Numbered from the stretch's first letter, positions 24,701-33,239 are shown. The stretch: DNA of 64,000 nucleotides from Cheilinus undulatus (GCF_018320785.1 NC_054882.1:90001-154000), one strand, 5' to 3'. Numbers and translations: made by a program. Notes: generated from the letters alone by a model not told the origin.

Positions 24701-27040
24701 CACAGAAGCGTTAGAGAAAAACCTTGTTTGTTCAAGAGTTCTTGTAACTGTGACATCACGTCTCTGCAGCCAATCGGAGTGCAGCTGGTCAGCATTCAGA
24801 CGAGTCCTAATGACCGTCTCCTCTGGGCCGTGGACAACAGAGGGAGTGTCTTTGTCAGGACCGGACTCAGTGATGAAATGCCTGTGGGGACAGACTGGGA
24901 GATGGTACCAGGTACACCTGTGTGTCTGATCACCTGTGTGTCTGATCACCTGTGTGTGTCTGATCACCTGTGTGTCTGATCACCTGTGTGTCTGATCACC
25001 TGTGTGTCTGATCACCTGTGTGTGTCTGATCACCTGTGTGTCTGATCACCTGTGTGTCTGATCACCTGTGTGTCTGATCACCTGTGTGTCTGATCACCTG
25101 TCTGTGTGTCTGATCACCTGTGTGTCTGATCACCTGTGTGTGTCTGATCACCTGTCTGTCTGATCACCTGTCTGTGTGTCTGATCACCTGTGTGTCTGAT
25201 CACCTGTGTGTGTCTGATCACCTGTGTGTCTGATCACCTGTGTGTCTGATCACCTGTGTGTCTGATCACCTGTGTGTGTCTGATCACCTGTGTGTCTGAT
25301 CACCTGTGTGTGTCTGATCACCTGTCTGTCTGATCACCTGTCTGTGTGTCTGATCACCTGTGTGTCTGATCACCTGTGTGTGTCTGATCACCTGTCTGTG
25401 TGTCTGATCACCTGTCTGTGTGTCTGATCACCTGTGTGTCTGATCACCTGTGTGTCTGATCACCTGTCTGTGTGTCTGATCACCTGTGTGTCTGATCACC
25501 TGTGTGTCTGATCACCTGTCTGTCTGATCACCTGTCTGTCTGATCACCTGTCTGTCTGATCACCTGTCTGTCTGATCACCTGTCTGTGTGTCTGATCACC
25601 TGTCTGTGTGTCTGATCACCTGTCTGTGTGTCTGATCACCTGTCTGTGTGTCTGATCACCTGTGTGTCTGATCACCTGTGTGTCTGATCACCTGTCTGTC
25701 TGATCACTGAGTATAATTGTAAATGCTTTTCAGTAATTTTGTTTTTATTCTAGTCTAGTTTAATTCCTATGTATTCCTTTAAATGTTGTGTATTGTTGTG
25801 TATTAAAGTTGTGTATTTTTGTAAACGTGTAGGTCTGGCGGTCAGTCAGCTGGTGCTGAGCTCTCGTACTGTCTGGGTCCGCTGTGTAAACGGAGATCTG
25901 GCTCGGCGTTACGGCGTCTCGGACAGAAACCCTGCTGGTGATTACTGGAAGAAGATCCCTGGAAATGCGAACTGGTTCACAGGTGAGACAGTATTGTGTT
26001 CTGGTATGACAGAGTTAAAGGGATTGTGAATTTAGATACATGTTTGAGGACTATGACCTGGTTTCTGAGCCTTTAATGGCCAACTCAGCTCATTTCTGAG
26101 TCCACGTCACAGGAAGATGGCTGGTATGGCTTTTTCACAATAAAAGAATTCCAGCATCAGGAAGATGTGAACAAAACTAATTCTGGATGCACTGGTGAGC
26201 GAGCAGAGTCCTGAAGTCAGTCCTACATGTCTCCTGTCTCTTCAAAAACCACCTTATCCGTGCAGCACAACCCGTTTTAGTAGGTGTGGAAGTAGGAAGA
26301 GGGTCGTTGGTGTCTCAAAAACCCCAAACATCCATATTAGCAGGATGGAGTCTGAAAGGTAACCTTAGTGGTTGCCTTGGTTGCCACTTCTTCTTTCTTC
26401 TTCTTGGTGGATTCTCAAACCAACTACAGTACGTCATCTTTCTGTCATTGATAGAGCAGTTATCCTAACATTCTTTTCCTTATGTTGACTCTCTGTAGTT
26501 GGAAACTTTTGGAAGAGTGGGTGGAACCAGCCTCGTCAGTTTAACCCACTTTTTCAAAAGTTTCCAACTATGGCATAGATGGTGGGAAAAGGCTCAACAT
26601 CCCCAGCTTCACGAACACTCAGTCCTTTGCCTTTGAAGATGACATCATCCTTTGAAGATGACATCATCCTTTGAAGATGATGTCATCCTCTGAAGATGAT
26701 GTCATCCTTTTTGTTTATAAAACATTCCGTCTTTGAAAACCACTACATCCCTGCCTCCACCTGCTCTATCAGGCTGTGCTGATACTGTTTAGCGATGACC
26801 TTAAGGTCCAGGATGGGTTCAGTTACAGCTGAACGACTGAAGTTTATATTTATTCTTGTCTCATCTCTCTCTCTCTCTCTCTCTGTAGTGACACCTGAGG
26901 ACGAGTTATGGGCAGTGACTCCTATTGGTGGACTGTCCCGTCGTCTGACAAAGCTCCTCCCTCAGACTCCAAGTAGGCCCGCCCCCTCAGGCCCTTCCCT
27001 CAGCACAGATGATGTAGAGGACGAATGGGAGCTCATCTGA
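3632..27040 (+). CDS. tecpr2: Tectonin beta-propeller repeat-containing protein 2 (26 coding exons)
   Basis: The joined exons give about 1353 residues, close to the roughly 1400 of human TECPR2. Residues 1-360 (exons 1-8) form the N-terminal WD40-type propeller. Residues 361-745 (exons 9-13) are Ser-, Glu- and Asp-rich and look disordered. Residues 746-1340 (exons 14-26) carry tectonin/TECPR repeats, seen as D-L-Y-L-Q-T-G, S-L-W-F-R-T-G, V-Y-F-R-V-G and S-V-F-V-R-T-G followed by W-containing strands. The last residues read D-E-W-E-L-I, a C-terminal LC3-interacting region. In mammals TECPR2 binds ATG8 proteins and supports autophagy and COPII-dependent ER export. The start codon at 3632 begins M-A-S-Q-P. 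All exon phases join without frameshift. Most introns are short, but introns 8, 15, 22 and 24 are swollen by minisatellites. A non-coding 5' exon probably lies upstream. Confidence 0.97.
3819..3959 (+). CDS. tecpr2: tecpr2 exon 2 (residues 28-74)
   Basis: Bounded by ccctgcag and gtcaga, phase 0 on both sides. Encodes the first propeller blade with L-T-A-L-D-S-S-G-D-F-L-A-V-G-S. Confidence 0.93.
4050..4178 (+). CDS. tecpr2: tecpr2 exon 3 (residues 75-117)
   Basis: Bounded by tttgtag and gtgaga, phase 0. Encodes a WD-type strand pair with D-L-V-A-I-G-T-A-S-G-R-V-A-V-F. Confidence 0.93.
4436..5315. repeat. Tandem hairpin-rich repeats in tecpr2 intron 3 (about 5 units, 160-190 bp)
   Basis: Five diverged units, each with a (T)GTAACATTCTTTT arm and, about 45 bp later, an AAAAGAATGTTAC arm, separated by a sequence like ATAACCTGCTACAGG. 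Arm pairs start near 4473, 4648, 4809, 4994 and 5180. A solitary related copy lies at 62245-62330 in rcor1 intron 11, so this is a dispersed repeat family. Confidence 0.8.
5634..5765 (+). CDS. tecpr2: tecpr2 exon 4 (residues 118-161)
   Basis: Phase 0 on both sides. Encodes the clear WD repeat H-K-G-S-V-T-A-L-A-W-S and F-S-G-D-D-K-G. The polypyrimidine tract of its acceptor is a (CT)n microsatellite at 5601-5626. Confidence 0.95.
5924..6081 (+). CDS. tecpr2: tecpr2 exon 5 (residues 162-213)
   Basis: Bounded by tttccag and gtacag. Ends in phase 2. Encodes V-V-Q-M-E-Y-S-H-Q-V-L-L-V-S-T, part of the N-terminal propeller. Confidence 0.93.
6272..6425 (+). CDS. tecpr2: tecpr2 exon 6 (residues 214-265)
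   Basis: Encodes G-R-F-G-A-C-F-L-P-G-L-C and V-F-A-A-R-P-G-L-R-L-W-R. The acceptor is a tandem NAGNAG (gcagcag), so exon start 6272 or 6275 would both keep frame and differ by one serine. Confidence 0.92.
6556..6708 (+). CDS. tecpr2: tecpr2 exon 7 (residues 266-316)
   Basis: Bounded by ggatcag and gtatgg, phase 0 on both sides. Encodes L-F-P-R-P-G-P-I-G-A-Y-R and W-N-E-Y-S-L-Y-V-L-D. Confidence 0.92.
7060..7192 (+). CDS. tecpr2: tecpr2 exon 8 (residues 317-360)
   Basis: Bounded by gttttag and gtgagt; ends in phase 1. Last propeller exon, with S-G-D-I-V-S-V-S and E-I-F-I-L-K-G-D-R. Followed by a 4.8-kb intron made almost entirely of a 28-bp tandem repeat. Confidence 0.93.
7437..11923. repeat. 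4.5-kb minisatellite, 28-bp unit, about 160 copies (tecpr2 intron 8)
   Basis: The unit contains TGTCATCAGTTAAAACC followed by AGATAGAATCC. Main variants are TCCTGTCGTC, ACGTGTCATC and AAATTTGTGTC. A degenerate patch occurs near 8600-8680 and near 8940. The last 300 bp alternate TCCTG and ACGTG units, a 56-bp higher-order repeat. There are no spacers between units. Confidence 0.98.
11980..12212 (+). CDS. tecpr2: tecpr2 exon 9 (residues 361-438)
   Basis: Bounded by cctttag and gtgaca. Encodes a low-complexity stretch, first Ser/Thr/Pro-rich and then Gly/Glu-rich, at the start of the disordered linker. The donor position is inferred from frame and could shift. Confidence 0.82.
12296..12518 (+). 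CDS. tecpr2: tecpr2 exon 10 (residues 439-512)
   Basis: Bounded by tttcag and gtgagc; ends in phase 1. Encodes S-R-S-R-S-S-S-V-T-S-W-D-S and a basic run K-K-R-R-R-R-R at its end, a possible nuclear-localisation-like or RNA-binding patch. Confidence 0.87.
12903..13128 (+). CDS. tecpr2: tecpr2 exon 11 (residues 513-587)
   Basis: Bounded by attctcag and gtacag; ends in phase 2. Ser/Asp-rich linker with two similar S-S-C-S-D motifs. Confidence 0.87.
13405..13648 (+). CDS. tecpr2: tecpr2 exon 12 (residues 588-669)
   Basis: The acceptor gtcccag at 13404 is the one that keeps frame; the nearby cccccag at 13421 would shift it. Encodes V-D-L-L-L-E-C-T-F-S-Y-M, then a very acidic tail ending in E-E-E. 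The donor gaggag/gtggag lies just before an in-frame TGA. Confidence 0.82.
13926..14156 (+). CDS. tecpr2: tecpr2 exon 13 (residues 670-746)
   Basis: Bounded by gtacag and gtgaga, phase 0. Encodes D-D-D-L-V-P-P-A-G-V and S-S-D-E-E-G-D-I-Y, the end of the disordered linker. Confidence 0.9.
14278..14345 (+). CDS. tecpr2: tecpr2 exon 14 (residues 747-768)
   Basis: Short exon bounded by ctgtag and gtgggt; ends in phase 2. Encodes S-W-M-G-Y-S-G-P-G-C-G-I-L-S-L, the conserved start of the TECPR propeller half. Confidence 0.93.
14424..14539 (+). CDS. tecpr2: tecpr2 exon 15 (residues 769-807)
   Basis: Bounded by tttcag and gtgagc; ends in phase 1. Encodes Y-V-W-C-L-D-F-K-G-G-L-F-C-S, a tectonin-type strand. 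Confidence 0.95.
14655..17110. repeat. 2.4-kb minisatellite, about 45-51-bp unit, about 50 copies (tecpr2 intron 15)
   Basis: The unit reads GATAGAATGTTTAGTAGG, then TTTTAAATGATGACATC(ATC), then TTCAAAGGCAGAG. Several subtypes (CATC present or absent, TTGACATC, TTTTCAGTGG) recur in blocks, which implies segmental amplification. Its reverse complement matches the intron 22 unit. Confidence 0.97.
17306..17479 (+). CDS. tecpr2: tecpr2 exon 16 (residues 808-865)
   Basis: Bounded by catcag and gtactg; phases 1 and 1. Encodes N-L-L-W-K-V-E-Q-K, K-G-K-R-H-W-Y and N-G-D-L-Y-L-Q-T, the best recognised TECPR repeat. Confidence 0.97.
17805..17985 (+). CDS. tecpr2: tecpr2 exon 17 (residues 866-925)
   Basis: Bounded by tcccag and gtacaa; ends in phase 2. 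Encodes R-P-C-A-R-S-V-K-V-D and V-V-W-A-L-S-E-H-K-A-L. Its 3' end is duplicated in the following intron (18044-18166). Confidence 0.95.
18044..18166 (+). pseudogene. Degenerate tandem copies of the exon 17 3' end
   Basis: After exon 17, 18055-18098 repeats its last codons and donor region (GAGGGGGATGGCTGGAAGTA, later GTCAAGTACAA). A third, shorter copy starts near 18145 (GAGGGGGACGGCTGGA). Both copies follow an AG (ctgtag, ttgcag). Intron sequence rich in TAATACTAC/TAATAATACAG is duplicated along with them, so the unit is about 95 bp. In copy 2 the base before the donor GT changed from G to A. Confidence 0.85.
18350..18491 (+). CDS. tecpr2: tecpr2 exon 18 (residues 926-973)
   Basis: Bounded by tctcag and gtagac; ends in phase 0. 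Encodes A-W-A-L-D-A-S-G-S-L-W-F-R-T-G and D-D-H-W-W-Q. Confidence 0.95.
18784..19009 (+). CDS. tecpr2: tecpr2 exon 19 (residues 974-1048)
   Basis: Bounded by ccttcag and gtcagt; ends in phase 1. Encodes D-Y-V-V-F-D-Q-G-S and S-G-V-W-V-A-S-G-R-N. Confidence 0.95.
19122..19211 (+). CDS. tecpr2: tecpr2 exon 20 (residues 1049-1078)
   Basis: Bounded by ccttcag and gtaaac; phases 1 and 1. Encodes T-F-W-Q-N-V-V-P-R-G-T. Confidence 0.93.
19493..19590 (+). CDS. tecpr2: tecpr2 exon 21 (residues 1079-1111)
   Basis: Bounded by gttcag and gtaaaa; ends in phase 0. Encodes G-T-F-L-W-L-A-Q-S-R-K-D-L-F. Confidence 0.93.
19705..19840 (+). CDS. tecpr2: tecpr2 exon 22 (residues 1112-1156)
   Basis: Bounded by gtccag and gtacgt; ends in phase 1. 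Encodes D-A-L-W-G-L-D-T-H-G-R-V and W-T-P-L-D-L-S-Q-L-G. Followed by the 4.7-kb intron 22. Confidence 0.95.
19925..22515. repeat. 2.6-kb minisatellite, 46-bp unit, about 57 copies (tecpr2 intron 22)
   Basis: The unit reads AAGATGATGTCATCAAAGC, then TAATCAAACATTCTATCC, then TTTACTTTA. Copies before about 21050 are more diverged and vary between 40 and 46 bp; later copies are homogenised at 46 bp, which suggests recent expansion of the 3' part. Confidence 0.97.
22516..24545. other. Remainder of tecpr2 intron 22
   Basis: No exon is recognisable. 23160-23800 matches a common fish interspersed repeat (wording such as GGGCTTTGACTCGGCCACTC) that contains its own small tandem amplification. The rest (22520-23130 and 23830-24540) shows nothing I can name. 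Confidence 0.6.
23160..23800 (-). mobile_element. Interspersed repeat with internal about 30-bp tandem amplification
   Basis: Related copies in fish begin with an AAAGTATTCACCCCC end; that end is seen alone at 62790-62890. Inside, 23448-23630 holds about six units of TCCCCACAGCATGATGCTGC plus about 10 bp, where I expect a single unit. Class of the element is not certain. Confidence 0.6.
24546..24694 (+). CDS. tecpr2: tecpr2 exon 23 (residues 1157-1206)
   Basis: Bounded by ttccag and gtaaga; ends in phase 0. Encodes N-V-W-A-V-D-S-R-G-V-V-Y-F-R-V-G-T-Q, nearly invariant in vertebrates. Confidence 0.97.
24770..24911 (+). CDS. tecpr2: tecpr2 exon 24 (residues 1207-1253)
   Basis: Bounded by ctgcag and gtacac; ends in phase 1. 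Encodes L-L-W-A-V-D-N-R-G-S-V-F-V-R-T-G and E-M-P-V-G-T-D-W-E. A tandem repeat begins right at its donor. Confidence 0.97.
24912..25706. repeat. 0.8-kb minisatellite, 16-20-bp unit (tecpr2 intron 24)
   Basis: The unit is CTGATCACCTGTGTGT, with CTGTCTGTGTGT and CTGTCTGT variants; about 45-50 copies. Every unit carries the E-box CACCTG and the palindrome TGATCA. The first unit overlaps the splice donor of exon 24. Confidence 0.97.
25833..25982 (+). CDS. tecpr2: tecpr2 exon 25 (residues 1254-1303)
   Basis: Bounded by gtgtag and gtgaga; phases 1 and 1. Encodes N-G-D-L-A-R-R-Y-G-V-S-D and D-Y-W-K-K-I-P-G. Confidence 0.97.
26150..26725 (-). repeat. Dispersed repeat with a 30-bp hairpin and short TGATGTCATC array (intron 25)
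   Basis: 26590-26720 contains CCCCAGCTTCACGAACA and four to five units of TTTGAAGATGACATCATCC, the same family, reversed, as 62050-62170 in rcor1 intron 11. 26493-26573 is a strong inverted repeat. Confidence 0.7.
26889..27040 (+). CDS. tecpr2: tecpr2 exon 26 (last coding exon, residues 1304-1353)
   Basis: The acceptor ctgtag follows a (CT)n tract at 26864-26884. Encodes E-L-W-A-V-T-P-I-G-G-L and ends V-E-D-E-W-E-L-I before TGA. The acidic residues before W-x-x-I are the classic form of an LC3-interacting region; human TECPR2 ends similarly. Confidence 0.97.
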
Positions 27041-27422
27041 CCTGTGACGCTCACCTGGAGGGACGCTGTGATGTCACAGTGACATCATTTTGTTTATAAA
27101 GTTCCTTCTGAGGTGAGGTACACACTTCCTGTCTGTGCCTCACTTCCTCCTGACTCTCAGCAGGAAAGTGACATCACTTCCTGCGACTTCAGTGTGGAGA
27201 AGAATGTACTTTAGGAGGCTGCCGCATGGGAGCTCCAGATGGCTGCTGGGAAATGAAGTGAACTGAACTTTGTTTTTGTTTTGTTTTAATAGGAAGCACT
27301 TTAATCTCTGAAGGGACACTGGACTAACCTAAAAGCGCTTCTGAATGGACCAAACCGGATCTGACTGGTTTTAAAGCTGTAATTCCAGTCCGGATCTGAA
27401 CCAGTTTGAACTGGTTCTGACT

Positions 27423-27428
27423 AATAAA
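27423..27428 (+). terminator. tecpr2: Candidate tecpr2 polyadenylation signal AATAAA
   Basis: This is the first canonical hexamer after the stop, giving a 3' UTR of about 400 nt. Another AATAAA near 30222 could serve a longer UTR. Confidence 0.5.
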
Positions 27429-27449
27429 ACCTAATATCTGCTGATCCAG

Positions 27450-28330
27450 CTGGTTCTGACCAGAACTACCGTAAAATCTGGTCTGTGTCGCTTTCAGAAA
27501 AGACTCTCATGTCCTTCATACATAAATGCTAAGAAATGCTCGCAAATGCAGCCGCTGTCACATGACCAGAGAATATTGTAAAGGCATCGACAGCATGCTA
27601 GGAAGCAGCAGCGCAGACCAAACTGGCAGATGTTGGTGCCACTTTTTACCATCTTTTCCTCATTGTGAGATCATGACCGTGCATGCTAAGAAAGCAGAGC
27701 TTGTGGAGTGCACCTTTGATTGAAAAGAGTCTTAAATTATAGACCAGAGGAGGTGGGCGGAGCAACCTGCGGGCTATGGCTATGGTGGGGTGGGTAGTCC
27801 CGCCATTTTTGGGAATACCCACCTTCTTTAGCACTAGTCCTCAGTGTCTGTACTTCACAACTATCACTGCAGGCTTAACTACCGTATTATACCTAGCAGA
27901 GGTGCATCTCTTTATCAAAAACAGAACAGAGTGGTGCTGACACAAGAAGACCACTTTGCCTTCATTTCCCTCAAAGCCAGACTGCGGCTGATGTCCTGGT
28001 GCAGCCTGTATTCTGGACTTTATGGTAACTGGATCAGCTCCTCCTGCTCCACGCTGATGTTTATCCCAGTTCAGACTGGTTCCGTTTTGGCTGTAACCTT
28101 TTTATTAATCTCCCAGTGTCTGTTGAAGGTAGGTCTAACTGGTTCTAACGGGTTCTGACTGGTCTTGATTTGACCATTCTTTGTTCTGTATTTGAGGATG
28201 TTAAAGGGACGGTTACTACTGAGGGAAAGTCTAACATTTTTACTGGTTCTGGTTGTTTCTGATTCTTTTTAGATTTATTTTGCTTTAGTACAAACCTGTT
28301 TAAAATTGTGTGGTCCATTTTCACATGTGG
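27450..28330. other. Intergenic stretch without recognised features
   Basis: No conserved coding frame or named repeat is visible here. It could be extended 3' UTR of tecpr2. Confidence 0.4.
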
Positions 28331-28334
28331 TACC

Positions 28335-28515
28335 AGTTCCATTGGCTACCATTGTCTACCACTGGCTGCCAGTGGCCACCACTGGCTACCACTGGTGACC
28401 ATTGGCCACCACTGGCTACCACTGGTGACCATTGGCTACCACTGGCTGCCAGTGGCCACCACTGGCTACCATTGGCCACCACTGGCTACCACTGGTGACC
28501 ATTGGCTACCACATG
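28335..28515. repeat. Short minisatellite of CCACTGGCTACCACTGG type
   Basis: About eight to nine 20-22-bp units of CCACTGGCTACCA alternating with CTGGTGACCATTGG. A (TTAGGG)3 motif follows at 28551-28569. Confidence 0.9.
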
Positions 28516-29360
28516 CCATTGGTCTTGCTATATTGCCGCTTCGAGCTACCAGGGTTAGGGTTAGGGTTATTATATTGCTGCTGTGTTGACCAATCATAGC
28601 GCTGTCTCGGTTTAGTCACAAAAATGACACACCCATAAATTCTTCCTGTCAAATGTTTGTTTATGGAATTAGCCTGGTAGTACAGCCTTATGCTAAAGCT
28701 AACAAGTACACTACAGTCAAACACAAGCTTGTGTTCTAATGAGGGATATATTTAATGAGGGATATATTTAATGTGATTTTTAGAATTTACTGCAGGCCAC
28801 ACTGGGCCCCAAGGCCACAGTTTGGACACCCCTGGTCTAAAACGAAGCGTCATCATCCCTGCAGCGCTCTGTGTAGCTATGTTCATGTGACTTTTAAAGG
28901 GAAGTTCAGTTACAGAACATTTTAACTACTTTAAGACTTTATTTCAATGAAGCCATTCTCTAGTTTAAGTTAGACCCGTTCCAGCTAATTTGGTCCAGTT
29001 TTTATAGTTTTTATCCCAGTTTCATTCTGTGGGAGTCGAGGACTTTAAAGGGACAGTTCACTCTACATGAACCTGTTTAGTAAAGAGAACTCTAAACCAG
29101 AGACTCAGACCGTTTCATCCTGAGACAGTGGCGTTTTGTTGGGTTTTCTGGTCTCCATTTAAAGGACAGCGACTTTTTTTGTGCCTAAAAAGAAAGATTG
29201 AAGAACTACACTGTTTCTGTTTCCCCCCTTACATAGGCATAAGCCCCGCCCACTGGGACTGATCCATTAAAACATGTAAAAATGTAAATTTGATGAAGAC
29301 CTGTTTGTGTTTGTTTATAACTTAGAAACTCAAAAACGTCCAAATCAGATCCGAAAGGAA

Positions 29361-29955
29361 ACCTCTCTAGTGGACTCTAGTGGACTCTGATAGGTTTCAA
29401 TAAATTCTGGTGGACTCTAGTGGACTCTGATAGGTTTCAATAAATTCTGGTGGACTCTAGTGGACTCTAGTGGACTCTGATAGGTTTCAATGAATCCTGG
29501 TGGACTCTAGTGGACTCTGATAGGTTTCAGTAAATCCTGGTGGACTCTAGTGGACTCTAGTGGACTCTGATAGGTTTCAATAAATTCTGGTGGACTCTAG
29601 TGGACTCTAGTGGACTCTGATAGGTTTCAATGAATCCTGGTGGACTCTAGTGGACTCTGATAGGTTTCAGTAAATCCTGGTGGACTCTAGTGGACTCTAG
29701 TGGACTCTGATAGGTTTCAGTAAATCCTGGTGGACTCTAGTGGACTCTAGTGGACTCTGATAGGTTTCAATAAATTCTGGTGGACTCTAGTTGACTCTGA
29801 TAGGTTTCATTAAATCCTGGTGGACTCTAGTGGACTCTAGTGGACTCTGATAGGTTTCAATAAATCCTGGTGGACTCTAGTGGACTCTGATAGGTTTCAG
29901 TAAATCCTGGTGGACTCTAGTGGACTCTGATAGGTTTCATTAAATCCTGGTGGAC
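29361..29955. repeat. Minisatellite of TGGACTCTAG units downstream of tecpr2
   Basis: Compound units: one or two copies of TGGACTCTAG, then TGGACTCTGATAGG, then TTTCAATAAATYCTGG. About a dozen compound copies of 40 or 50 bp, depending on the number of short units. Confidence 0.95.
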
Positions 29956-30249
29956 TGTGGTGGACTCTCCTGGACCGTCCTGGATCTTTATGGACCCCTC
30001 GTCTACTTCAGACCTTTAGCGAGGACCTGCTCTGGTCTGAACTGGTCCTGTTCTAAAGCGTAGACTCCCAGTCCTCTCTCTTCCTGACCTTATTGTTGCC
30101 ATGGAGCCTGAGCAGAGCGACTCCTTTGTGATGTCATCCTGCCATGTGCTGATTGGTTGGTTTTTTCCTTGCTGACCAATAAGAATTCAGTGTAAACTCA
30201 CATGTGTAATTAAAATAATTAACTTAATAAACATGTTTAAACACTGAAC

Positions 30250-32130
30250 CAGCAGATTATTGATCAGTGATAATTGATTATTGATCAGTGAGTATTGATC
30301 AGTGATTACTGATAGGTGATTATTGATCAGAGATCATTGATTATTGATCAGTGATTATTGATCAGAGATTATTGATTATTGATCAGTGATTACTGATAGG
30401 TGATTATTGATCAGAGATCATTGATTATTGATCAGTGAGTATTGATCAGAGATTATTGATTATTGATCAGTGAGTATTGATCAGTGATTACTGATAGGTG
30501 ATTATTGATCAGAGATCATTGATTATTGATCAGTGAGTATTGATCAGTGATTACTGATAGGTGATTATTGATCAGTGAGTATTGATCAGAGATTATTGAT
30601 TATTGATCAGTGAGTATTGATCAGTGATTACTGATAGGTCAATTATTATCAGAGATCATTGATTATTGATCAGTGATTATTGATCAGAGATTATTGATTA
30701 TTGATCAGTGAGTATTGATCAGTGATTACTGATAGGTCAATTATTATCAGAGATCATTGATTATTGATCAGTGATCATTGATCAGAGATTATTGATTATT
30801 GATCAGTGAGTATTGATCAGTGATTACTGATAGGTGATTATTGATCAGAGATCATTGATTATTGATCAGTGATTATTGATCAGAGATCATTGATTATTGA
30901 TCAGTGATTATTGATCAGAGATCAGTGATTATTGATCAGTGATTATTGATCAGAGATTATTGATCAGTGAGTATTGATCAGTGATTACTGATAGGTGATT
31001 ATTGATCAGAGATCATTGATTATTGATCAGTGATTATTGATCAGAGATTATTGATCAGTGAGTATTGATCAGAGATTATTGATTATTGATCAGTGAGTAT
31101 TGATCAGTGATTACTGATAGGTGATTATTGATCAGAGATCATTGATTATTGATAAGTGAGTATTGATCAGTGATTACTGATAGGTGATTATTGATCAGTG
31201 AGTATTGATCAGAGATTATTGATTATTGATCAGTGAGTATTGATCAGTGATTACTGATAGGTCAATTATTATCAGAGATCATTGATTATTGATCAGTGAT
31301 TATTGATCAGAGATTATTGATTATTGATCAGTGAGTATTGATCAGTGATTACTGATAGGTCAATTATTATCAGAGATCATTGATTATTGATCAGTGATCA
31401 TTGATCAGAGATTATTGATTATTGATCAGTGAGTATTGATCAGTGATTACTGATAGGTGATTATTGATCAGAGATCATTGATTATTGATCAGTGATTATT
31501 GATCAGAGATCATTGATTATTGATCAGTGATTATTGATCAGAGATCAGTGATTATTGATCAGTGATTATTGATCAGAGATTATTGATCAGTGAGTATTGA
31601 TCAGTGATTACTGATAGGTGATTATTGATCAGAGATCATTGATTATTGATCAGTGATTATTGATCAGAGATTATTGATCAGTGAGTATTGATCAGTGATT
31701 ACTGATAGGTCAATTATTATCAGAGATCATTGATTATTGATCAGTGATTATTGATCAGAGATTATTGATCATTGATCAGTGAGTATTGATCAGTGATTAC
31801 TGATAGGTGATTATTGGTCAGAGATCATTGATTATTGATCAGTGATTATTGATCAGAGATTATTGATCAGTGATTATTGATTATTGATCAGTGAGTATTG
31901 ATCAGTGATTACTGATAGGTGATTATTGATCAGAGATCATTGATTATTGATCAGTGATTATTGATCAGAGATTATTGATCAGTGATTATTGATCGGTGAT
32001 TATTGATCAGAGATTATTGATCAGTGAGTATTGATCAGTGATTACTGATAGGTGATTATTGATCAGAGATCATTGATTATTGATCAGTGATTATTGATCA
32101 GAGATCATTGATTATTGATCAGAGATTACA
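30250..32130. repeat. 1.9-kb AT-rich array built on TTATTGATCAGTGA
   Basis: Irregular array of 10-16-bp modules (TTATTGATCAGTGA, GTATTGATCAGTGA, TTACTGATAGGTGA, GATCATTGATTATTGATCAG) ordered into longer blocks that repeat, for example 30545-30900 again at about 31155-31510. Almost every module holds the palindrome TGATCA. Confidence 0.95.
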
Positions 32131-32248
32131 TCAGCTTTACCCTTTACAGGCTGATTTGCTAAACGGTTAAAATGAGAGTCATATTGGTCTTATGGTTTTA
32201 TTGATCAGCTCTTTATATCGATGCGAGGCACTTGTGATAAGATCTTCA

Positions 32249-32705
32249 ATCCTTATTCCATAAAAGTTGGGACGCTGTGTGAGATGTAAATAAAAACAAT
32301 GATAAACCCATATTTAAATCACAACAGAACAGGAACAACAGATCAGATGTTTAACTGAGACATTTTACCAAAAACATGAGCTTAGTGTGGATATGATGGC
32401 AGCAACAATTCTCAAAAAAGTCGGGACGGGCCGTGTTTACAGCGTCCCCTCTTCTTTAACAACCGTCTGTTCTGATGCTCCAAATGTTTTCTGTTGGTGA
32501 AAGGTCTGGACTGCAGGCAGATCAGTTCAGGACCTGGACTCTTCTCCTGTGAAGCCATGCTGTTGTGTTGGATGTGAGGATTTAAAATTTTGATCAATCT
32601 GACCACAGAACAGTTTTCCATGTTTCCTCAGTCCATGTTAAATGAGCTTTGGTCCAGAGAAGACGGTGGTATTTCTGGATCCTGTTCACATATGGCTTCT
32701 CATGT
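32249..32705 (-). mobile_element. Second Tc1/mariner-like fragment, internally deleted
   Basis: The left end has the same long terminal repeat (AAAAGTTGGGACGCTGTGT). Then comes the reverse complement of the transposase 3' end, and after a deletion the region around the first catalytic Asp (minus-strand K-T-V-L-W-S-D). It keeps one copy of the 30-bp segment that is amplified 18 times at 761-1300. Confidence 0.8.
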
Positions 32706-33239
32706 TCAGGTATGCATGTCCTTCCAGGCTTCTGTACATACATTCTGTACCCACTTAAAGCAGCCCCATGACCCACTTTAGGGTCCTGACCCAGCAGTTG
32801 AGAACCACAGATTTATGCCATATAAAGAATAATTATTTTAACATTTAACACATTTGAACTGATGTAACAGAAGAGGATTTCTTATTTTAACCTTCAGAGG
32901 GTGTTGAGGTCTTTTTTTGGCTTTTTGGTCATTTTCTGTTTTCTTTTGAATACTTCGTTGTTAAAGCTGACAACAGACCTGGATCAGTTTTAGACCAGCT
33001 GGTTCATCTGAGTGTTGCTGGGGGTCTTCAGTCATTCAGAGAGGGAGGGGGGACTCATTTAGATGACGGACCACAAGGACTGATTAAGGCCAGGCATCAA
33101 CAACATTTACACTAAAGGGCTGAAATTAGGGGGAATGTTCCTTTAAAATCCACAAAAATTCACTGAAATTTCAGAGAAATAATGAAAAATCTTTTTGGGT
33201 ACAGGTGCAGGTGGTCTAGTGGTCTAAGGAGCACCCCAG

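Noticed and set aside
28551..28569. Interstitial telomere-like (TTAGGG)3
   Set aside because: Only three units; too short to indicate a fusion or a true interstitial telomere.
33205..33235. tRNA A-box-like text (GTGGTCTAGTGGTCTAAGG), possibly a SINE head
   Set aside because: No B box at the expected distance and no cloverleaf; it sits at the end of a composite hAT-like repeat.
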